Shown piece after piece: positions 58,422-64,000 of a DNA stretch of 64,000 bases (its first letter is position 1; every line of letters starts with the position of its first letter). Below the pieces are notes generated by a model. The model had not been told where the DNA came from. It did no database searches and saw only the letters and a list, made by a program, of their open reading frames with translations. The position numbers were made by a program, and so were the translations under genes. The stretch covers positions 2,666,001 to 2,730,000 of the forward strand of contig JAWKIR010000002.1 in the NCBI GenBank assembly GCA_041394245.1, read 5' to 3'. The DNA comes from Acidimicrobiales bacterium. Its GTDB lineage: Bacteria > Actinomycetota > Acidimicrobiia > Acidimicrobiales > Aldehydirespiratoraceae.

Positions 58422-59621
58422 ATGGGCGGAGTGTTCATCAGCTACCGACGAGCCGACTCGCAAGGCACGACCGGGCGTTTGGCCGATCGGTTGCAGCAGA
58501 TCCTCGGGCGCGATGCGCCGCTGTTCTACGACATCGATTCGATCCGACCGGGCGAGGACTTCCAGCGGGTCATCGAGGAGACACTCGCCCAGTGCGATGT
58601 CACCCTCGTGATGATCGGGCCCCAGTGGACGACCCTGGCCGATGCGGACGGACGGCGCCGTCTCGACGATCCCGCTGATCTGGTGCGGCTCGAGGTCGAG
58701 GAATCGCTGAAGTCGTCGACGACGACGGTCATCCCGGTGCTAGTCGATGGGGCGACCATGCCGGGCCCGAGCGAGCTGCCGGAGTCGATCCGGTCGCTTT
58801 CGTCGGTGCATGCGGCGGAGTTGACGCCGCGGGGATTCGCGAACGACACCGACGTTCTTGCACAGCGCATCCGGGACCAGCTCACCTTCGAACGGCCGAC
58901 GTCGGTGCTCCTGAGTGCAGCGTCGGTGTTGGTGCTGTTCGTCGCTGTGGCGCTGGTGCTCGCCCTCGGCGGCCTCGGCGAGCCGTCGCTCGATGCGCCG
59001 GTCGGTTCCGGGGATGTCGGCATCAACGGGGCGATCCTCTCGGCCGACACCGGCGTGGTCGACGTCGACCTCGGTTCTCCCGTGCCCATCTCGGTCGACG
59101 GCGTTGCCGGAGCGACCGAAGCACAGTTGCGGTTCTCGGTCGCCTCGATCCCACTGGGCTCCACGGAATGGGGCCCCATCGACGGCGGGGCCGCGCTCGT
59201 GGCGGCCGACGTCACCGAGTTCACGACGTCTGGCGTCGTCACCGCAGAGGTTCGCGTCCGCGATGGCGACGAACTGATCGTCGCCACTCGGGCATTCGAG
59301 GCGGCGGTGGAGAACCCGTGGTATCGCACGGCGATGGGTCTGGCGACCGTCCTGCTGGCGCTGGCCGGTTTCGCCTATCTGGAATCCGGCCTTCGTTCCC
59401 TGCGTGCGGGACAGCCCTCGATCAGTGGCTACGTCAGCTGTGCGTCGGGTGGCGTCATGTTGGCGGCGGGTCTGGTGTTCGGCAATGCCGTGTTCCGCTC
59501 GGTCCATGTCGGGCTTCCGACACTGATCCTGACTGCGGCGGCCGTCGCAGTCGCGTCGCTGATCCTGGCGTACCTCGTGGTGACCGCCGCTCGACCCCAC
59601 CAGTTCGCCCGAGCCCGCTGA
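58422..59621 (+). CDS. TIR-domain transmembrane protein, candidate effector
   Basis: 399 aa. The TIR domain (1-150) shows GVFISYRRADSQGTTGRLADRL, LFYDIDSIRPGEDFQRVIEETLAQCDVTLVMIGPQWTTL and DLVRLEVEESLKSSTTTVIPVLV, with a candidate catalytic Glu in RLEVEES. TM1 at about 165-188 (VLLSAASVLVLFVAVALVLAL), a beta-rich extracytoplasmic domain (190-295), and three C-terminal TM helices (AMGLATVLLALAGFAYL, GGVMLAAGLVFGNAVF, LPTLILTAAAVAVASLILAYLVV). Bacterial TIR domains degrade NAD+ or make signal nucleotides (family knowledge). Probably cotranscribed with the SLATT-like gene. No cyclic-nucleotide-binding domain is evident. Confidence 0.87.
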   Translation: MGGVFISYRRADSQGTTGRLADRLQQILGRDAPLFYDIDSIRPGEDFQRVIEETLAQCDVTLVMIGPQWTTLADADGRRRLDDPADLVRLEVEESLKSSTTTVIPVLVDGATMPGPSELPESIRSLSSVHAAELTPRGFANDTDVLAQRIRDQLTFERPTSVLLSAASVLVLFVAVALVLALGGLGEPSLDAPVGSGDVGINGAILSADTGVVDVDLGSPVPISVDGVAGATEAQLRFSVASIPLGSTEWGPIDGGAALVAADVTEFTTSGVVTAEVRVRDGDELIVATRAFEAAVENPWYRTAMGLATVLLALAGFAYLESGLRSLRAGQPSISGYVSCASGGVMLAAGLVFGNAVFRSVHVGLPTLILTAAAVAVASLILAYLVVTAARPHQFARAR

Positions 59622-59689
59622 CCGCCGACTGAGCGGCGTTTGGTCACCCTTTGTGGTCGACGGGTGCCGCAACGTACACTCGCAGCTGG

Positions 59690-62600
59690 ATGGAGTCGAA
59701 GTTGGCGCGGCGGACGCGCCCGCGGCGGGCGCGGGTGGTACTGGCACTCGGCTTCTTCGCGCTCTCCGCCGCATTCCTCGCCGGCGGCGGCACGCCGTCG
59801 GATGCTGCGCCCGTGTGCGACAAGACCTGGACCGCTGCCACCGGCGGGGCATGGGCGACGGCCGCGAACTGGTCGCCGGCCGGGGTCCCCACCGGCGCCC
59901 AACACGCCTGTCTACCCGACCTCGGCGGCCCCTATACCGTCACGACCGGCTCGGCGTCGGTCTCCGGTGTGACCGTCGGGACCGACACGACGCTGGTCAT
60001 CCAGGGCACGGCGGCCAACGCCACCTTCCAGGTGGGCCCAGGCGGCGAGATGATCGTCGACGGCACCCTGCGACTGGAGACGCTGGCCAACGGCTATTCG
60101 TTCCTGAACGTCGGGAGCGCCAGTGTCGTGAACAACGGCACGATCGAGATCGCCTCGGGAGGATCCGGCAGTCACTTCCTCTACGGCGGCACGGTGACGA
60201 ACAACGGGACCATGGTCATCGACGCGAACCTCTCGACGACGGCCGGGAGTGGCGTGTTCGTCAACACGGGCTCGATCGTCGTCTCGGCCGGTGTCACGTG
60301 GAGCAACAACACCTACGACCTCGTGCTCGACGGGGGTTCCGTGAGCGGCGCCGGCGCCGTCGTCGCCGGCCGCCCGACGAACTGGAACGCCGGCGGGCTC
60401 ACCGCCGATGTCTCGATCGTGAACGCGCCGCTGGTCGTCGCCGGCACCGGTTCGGGCACCGTGTCGATCCGCGGTTCGGGTTCGATCCGCGGCACCATCG
60501 GTGCGACACAGACGGTGGTGGTGGAGGGGACCTCGGGAAACACTTCGGTCGGTCTCTCCGGTGCCCTGGTCAACGAGGGCACGCTCCGACTCCGAACGAC
60601 CGGTGGGGGCTACGCGTTCGTGAACGTGTCGGGCCAGTCGCTGGTCAACGCCCCTGGTGGCAATGTCGAGGTGGGTCCGTCGTCGGGTGGTGGGGCGCAT
60701 TACCTCTATGGCGGGTCGGTGACCAACAGCGGGTCGATGTCGATCGATGCGGATCTGTTGACGAATGCGTCGTCGGGGACGTTCACCAATTCGGGGACGA
60801 TCGACATCGGTTCGGGGGTGACGTGGTCGGAGAACACGTATGCGTTCGAGCACGCGGGGGGAACGATCACCGGTGGTGGTGTGCTGCGGGTCGATGCTGC
60901 GTTCACGTGGTCGGCGGGTTCGATCGGGACCGAGGTTCGTGCGGTGTCGTCGGCGGTGTCGGTGGCGGGTGTGGGTTCGGGTGAGTTGCTGATCGAGTCG
61001 ACGTCGAGTCTGTCGGGCACGATCGGGTCGGGTCAGTCGGTGGTGGTGCAGGGCACGAACGGCAACACGTCGGTCGGGGTCGACACGAGCCTGGTGAACA
61101 ACGGGTTGTTGCGGTTGGAGACGGTCGGGGCGGGGTATTCGTTCGTGAACGTGTCGGGTGCGTCGTTGGTGAACAACGGGGACGTCGAGGTGGGTCCGTC
61201 GTCGGGGAGTGGGGCGCATTACTTCTATGGCGGGTCGGTGGCGAACAACGGCACCTTCGCGGTGGGTGAGGATCTGTTGACGAATGCGTCGTCGGGGACG
61301 TTCACCAACACGGGGACGATCGATGTGGCGTCGGGTGTGACGTGGACGGAGAACACCTACGCCTTCGTTTCCGCCAACGGGGCTGGCACCGGTCCGGGTC
61401 GCGTCGCGGTCGGCGGCAGCCGCAGCATCGTCGGGTCGGGCGCGTACAGCGAAGCGCTCACTGCCACCAGCAACGTGATCGATCCCGATCGCGTGCTCTC
61501 GTTCGGCGAAGCCACCTTCGGCCCCGGCACCGACATCCTCATCGAGATCGATGCCCTCGGATCCGATCTGCTCGACATCAACGGCCCGGCCGCCCTGGCC
61601 GGCGACGTGATCGTGGACTTCGGCGGCTACGTGCCGGCCCACTGCGATGAGTGGAAGGTCGTGGAGTGGAACTCCTCCAGCGGCGCTTTCGCCAACATCA
61701 CGATCCTGCCGGGCACCACGATCGGCGGTGTCGACATCATCTCGACCGTCGGTCCGACCGGCCTCATCATATCGGCCGAGCTCTCCGGTGGAGGCCCGCC
61801 CTGTGTGCCCAACTCACCGCCCGTCGCAATCGACGACGCCGAGTCGACGCCGTTCCAGACGGCAGTGGTGGTGGATGTCACGGCCAACGACAGCGATCCC
61901 GACGGCGACCCCCTGACGGTCGTGTCGGTGTCGGTGCCGTCGAACGGCACTGCGGTCGACAATCTCGACGGCACGGTCACCTACACCCCGGACCCCGGCT
62001 TCTCGGGCCCTGACTCGTTCACCTACACGATCGAGGATCCCTTCGGTGCCGCCGACGTCGCGACGGTCTCGGTGACGGTCGGTCCGCCGCCGCCCAACAC
62101 CCCGCCGACCGCGGTCGACGACGCGGTGTCGACGCCGTTCGCAACCCCGGTGACCGTCGATGTCCTCGGCAACGATTCCGACCCCGAAGGTGATCCCATC
62201 ACCGTGACCGCAGTCGGCGCCGCGACCAACGGCACCGTTGTCGACAACGGTGGCGGTTCGGTCACCTACACGCCCGATCCCGGTTTCAGTGGCGTCGACG
62301 CGTTCACCTACACCATCGAGGACACCTCGGGGGCGCCGTCGTCGGGCTCCGTGATCGTCAGCGTGGATCCGCCCAACACGCCACCCGTCGCAGTCGCCGA
62401 CGGGGCCGTCACCGGGTTCGAAACCCCTGTCTCCATCGCGGTGTTGGCGAACGACATCGACCCCGACGGCGACCCGATCGTGATCGTCGCGGTGGGCGCG
62501 GCGACGAACGGATCGGCCGTCGACAACGGCGGTGGCACGGTCACCTACACCCCGGACCCCGGCTTCTCGGGTCCGGATTCGTTCACCTACACGATCGAGG

Positions 62601-63814
62601 ATCCCTTCGGGGCGACGGCATCGGCGACGGTCACGATCGCCGTCAGCGCCGGCCCGCCTCCCAACAATCCACCGATCGCGGTGGCCGATTCGACCTCGAC
62701 CGCCTACGAAACGAGCGTGTCCCTCGACGTGCTCGGCAACGACTCCGACCCCGACGGCGATCCGATCACGGTCGTCGCGGTCGGCGCCGCGGCCAACGGC
62801 GTCGTCGTGGCCGGCGGCGGTGGGTCGGTGACCTACACCCCGAACGCCGGGTTCTCGGGTGCCGATTCGTTCACCTACACGATCGAGGATTCGGCGGGGG
62901 CCACCGCGTCGGCGACCGTGGCGGTCACCGTGGCTACCCCGCCGACCACGACCACCACGACCACGACAACCACCACCACGACCACGACAACGACCACCAC
63001 CACGACAACGACAACCACCACGACCACGACCACCGTGCCTCCCCCAACGACAACGACGACCGTGCCGCCCGTCACCACGACGTCGGTTGCTCCTCCGAGT
63101 GTGTCGCCGACCGGCAATCTGGCGCCGCTGCCGGTCCAGGACCGCGGTGTGACCTCGGTCGGGGTGGCGATCACACTGCCGATCCTCGGCAATGATTCCG
63201 ATCCCGACGGCGATGAGCTCACGCTGGTGAGCGTCGGTCAGCCGGCCAACGGCACCGTGGTCCTCAACGCCGACGGCAGCGTGTCCTACACCCCCGACCC
63301 GGGCTTCTCCGGTACCGACACGTTCACCTACCTGGTCGTCGACGCGTCGGGTTCGACGGCGACGGGAACGGTGGTTGTCCAGGTGGCGGCAGCTGATGAG
63401 GCCGGACCGGCCGACGATGACGTCGCCCTTCCGCCGGCCGAGGTGCTCGGCGCGAGCGAGATCTCCATGGCCGGCGTCTTCGTCGGTCAACCCTTGACGC
63501 TCAGTGTGGCGCCGGGATCATGCAGCTCCGATGTCGAGATCTCCATCGACGGCGTGGTCGCGGCGACGGCGCCGGCCGACGGCTCACCGATCGCGCTGCC
63601 CACCGACGGCGTCGACATCGGCATCCACGATGCCCAGGTGACCTGCGCAGTCACGGGTGAGGTGCTCACCTCGACCACGTTCAACTCGGTCCGTCAGCGT
63701 CAGGGGGGCGGAGGTGGTGCCCAGAACGCCGCCTCCGTCATGGTGAGCGCACTGTTCGTCCTGATCGGTATGAGCCTGTTCGTCTCGGAGAGTCACACGA
63801 GGACGAGCCGATGA
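59690..63814 (+). CDS. giant cadherin-like repeat surface protein
   Basis: 1374 aa from ATG 59690 (TACACT at 59675 upstream). Signal peptide RVVLALGFFALSAAFLAGGG with cleavage near SDAAP. Residues about 60-560 are three beta-rich repeats of ~173 aa. Residues about 700-1085 hold four ~90-aa cadherin-like units with NDSDPDGDP and YTPDPGFSGPDSFTYTI, then a threonine tract (about 1085-1115) with VPPP, then a fifth cadherin-like unit (about 1140-1235). A beta domain with a Cys pair (SCSSDVEISIDG, AQVTCAV) and a C-terminal TM anchor (VMVSALFVLIGMSLFV) end it. It is probably a cell-wall stalk or adhesin. The stop overlaps the next gene by ATGA. Confidence 0.85.
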   Translation: MESKLARRTRPRRARVVLALGFFALSAAFLAGGGTPSDAAPVCDKTWTAATGGAWATAANWSPAGVPTGAQHACLPDLGGPYTVTTGSASVSGVTVGTDTTLVIQGTAANATFQVGPGGEMIVDGTLRLETLANGYSFLNVGSASVVNNGTIEIASGGSGSHFLYGGTVTNNGTMVIDANLSTTAGSGVFVNTGSIVVSAGVTWSNNTYDLVLDGGSVSGAGAVVAGRPTNWNAGGLTADVSIVNAPLVVAGTGSGTVSIRGSGSIRGTIGATQTVVVEGTSGNTSVGLSGALVNEGTLRLRTTGGGYAFVNVSGQSLVNAPGGNVEVGPSSGGGAHYLYGGSVTNSGSMSIDADLLTNASSGTFTNSGTIDIGSGVTWSENTYAFEHAGGTITGGGVLRVDAAFTWSAGSIGTEVRAVSSAVSVAGVGSGELLIESTSSLSGTIGSGQSVVVQGTNGNTSVGVDTSLVNNGLLRLETVGAGYSFVNVSGASLVNNGDVEVGPSSGSGAHYFYGGSVANNGTFAVGEDLLTNASSGTFTNTGTIDVASGVTWTENTYAFVSANGAGTGPGRVAVGGSRSIVGSGAYSEALTATSNVIDPDRVLSFGEATFGPGTDILIEIDALGSDLLDINGPAALAGDVIVDFGGYVPAHCDEWKVVEWNSSSGAFANITILPGTTIGGVDIISTVGPTGLIISAELSGGGPPCVPNSPPVAIDDAESTPFQTAVVVDVTANDSDPDGDPLTVVSVSVPSNGTAVDNLDGTVTYTPDPGFSGPDSFTYTIEDPFGAADVATVSVTVGPPPPNTPPTAVDDAVSTPFATPVTVDVLGNDSDPEGDPITVTAVGAATNGTVVDNGGGSVTYTPDPGFSGVDAFTYTIEDTSGAPSSGSVIVSVDPPNTPPVAVADGAVTGFETPVSIAVLANDIDPDGDPIVIVAVGAATNGSAVDNGGGTVTYTPDPGFSGPDSFTYTIEDPFGATASATVTIAVSAGPPPNNPPIAVADSTSTAYETSVSLDVLGNDSDPDGDPITVVAVGAAANGVVVAGGGGSVTYTPNAGFSGADSFTYTIEDSAGATASATVAVTVATPPTTTTTTTTTTTTTTTTTTTTTTTTTTTTTTVPPPTTTTTVPPVTTTSVAPPSVSPTGNLAPLPVQDRGVTSVGVAITLPILGNDSDPDGDELTLVSVGQPANGTVVLNADGSVSYTPDPGFSGTDTFTYLVVDASGSTATGTVVVQVAAADEAGPADDDVALPPAEVLGASEISMAGVFVGQPLTLSVAPGSCSSDVEISIDGVVAATAPADGSPIALPTDGVDIGIHDAQVTCAVTGEVLTSTTFNSVRQRQGGGGGAQNAASVMVSALFVLIGMSLFVSESHTRTSR
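59996..61380 (+). repeat. three ~520-bp coding repeats in surface protein
   Basis: Units begin near 59996, 60510 and 61030. Shared blocks are VVxGTxxNTSVG, LRLETxxxGYSFVNV, the xGGGAHYLYGGSVTNNG core, and NASSGTFTNSGTIDIGSGVTW. Units 2 (second half) and 3 are nearly identical in long DNA blocks and use G-ending codons (TCG, GTG, GGG) more than the flanks, which use C-ending codons, suggesting recent duplication. Confidence 0.75.
61806..63395 (+). repeat. five cadherin-like (VCBS/Big_9-type) coding repeats
   Basis: Units start near 61806, 62095, 62380, 62665 and 63115, about 285 bp apart except where the threonine tract intervenes. Each holds a PPxAVxD start, VLxNDSDPDGDP, NGTVVDNGGGSVTYTPDPGFSG and DSFTYTIED. 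The repeated DPDGD motif is a likely calcium site. Confidence 0.82.
62943..63052 (+). repeat. ACN codon tract encoding polythreonine linker
   Basis: About 110 bp made almost only of ACC, ACG and ACA codons, encoding more than 25 Thr in a row followed by VPPP. It is a stiff, probably glycosylated spacer that interrupts the cadherin-like repeats, and a possible site of length variation by slippage. Confidence 0.85.
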
Positions 63815-64000
63815 GAGGAAGTCACGTGGGCCGGTGTCGAAGTCTTGCGGGGATCATCGTCGCCCTTGTGGTGGTTTCGCTGTGGGGGGCCACGCCCCTC
63901 GGAGCACAGGAGGACGGTGAGGTGACGGTCGAGTACCTGCTCGACGGTCGATCCATCGAGGAGGCCGACTCGTTCGATCCGCACGAGTTCACGCCCCGTT
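63811..64000 (+). CDS. secreted protein, start only (runs off window)
   Basis: 63 codons visible from ATG 63811, which overlaps the stop of the surface protein (ATGA). The N-terminus is a signal peptide, SLAGIIVALVVVSLWGATPLGA, with cleavage likely before QEDG. The mature start is acidic (EVTVEYLLDGRSIEEADSFDPHEFTP). Coupling suggests a partner of the giant repeat protein. The family cannot be named from this length. Confidence 0.75.
   Translation, partial: MRGSHVGRCRSLAGIIVALVVVSLWGATPLGAQEDGEVTVEYLLDGRSIEEADSFDPHEFTPR

Noticed and set aside
55680..59621. Interpretation as a CBASS system
   Set aside because: No CD-NTase-type cyclase motif (GS with DxD) and no Cap2/Cap3 or HORMA/TRIP13 genes; the cyclase is class III, so a Pycsar-like reading fits better.
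62943..63052. Short periodic repeats that could suggest a CRISPR array
   Set aside because: The repeats are threonine codons inside a coding frame with no spacers of constant length and no cas genes.
61814..63490. A 558-codon Gly/Arg-rich open frame antisense to the cadherin-like repeats
   Set aside because: Mirror of the repeat DNA; no start signal and no protein family pattern.

Overview
The window is 64 kb of high-GC DNA with actinobacterial traits. It holds a decayed mycothiol-dependent maleylpyruvate isomerase-type gene, many coupled operons with 4-bp stop/start overlaps (ATGA or GTGA), many apparently leaderless promoters (a -10 hexamer about 6-9 nt before the start codon), and a threonine-tract/VPPP linker in a large cadherin-like surface protein. 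My best guess is a free-living actinobacterium, possibly class Acidimicrobiia (Ilumatobacter-like). That placement is inference; there is no rRNA or tRNA gene in the window.

Layout. 1-2190: a TetR repressor divergent from a small membrane protein, then a decayed DinB/maleylpyruvate isomerase gene. 2192-8329: an FtsX-type ABC exporter operon (minus) divergent from a DesK/NarL-type two-component system (plus). 8330-9209: gene debris (cysteine synthase C-terminus, Fic-like C-terminus). 9210-15942: a surface/biomineral-type locus with VTC-domain protein and DUF4956 (minus), CotH kinase, OmpR-type regulator and kinase, YHYH lipoprotein and DUF305 protein (plus); two of its promoters share an 11-bp-spaced TCACA direct repeat. 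16069-19709: two TetR-led operons (crotonase plus membrane protein; esterase lipoprotein). 19716-22000: truncated patatin, ArsR/SRPBCC pair, and an internally deleted kinase and NUDIX pair. 22000-27590: RibD-type reductase, MoaD/BNR pair, second ArsR/SRPBCC operon, small enzymes and a methyltransferase.

27724-37644 is a tightly overlapped nine-gene operon: sensor kinase, response regulator (with a 1-nt frameshift), small unknown protein, three glycosyltransferases, an ABC exporter and two APH-fold kinases. This looks like synthesis and export of an undescribed phosphorylated glycan or glycolipid. 37676-49656: HAD phosphatase, two GGDEF-EAL proteins and one GGDEF protein, VOC/TetR pair, 1-Cys peroxiredoxin, third SRPBCC/ArsR pair, and an MBOAT/SGNH acylation pair. 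49687-54552: a sulfane-sulfur locus (CsoR-family repressor, SulP transporter, rhodanese, persulfide dioxygenase-rhodanese fusion) with two matching TACCC-N4-GGGTA operators, then a methyltransferase and a rhodanese lipoprotein. 54635-55654: a TrkA-N potassium channel.

55680-59621 is the most exciting stretch. A TRAFs-binding/SLOG/class III nucleotide cyclase protein is divergent from a SLATT-like (DUF4231) 2TM protein and a TIR-transmembrane protein. That is the part list of a cyclic-nucleotide immune system of the Pycsar type, but in an architecture I do not recognise as described. The window ends with a 1374-aa repeat-rich surface protein and the start of another secreted protein.
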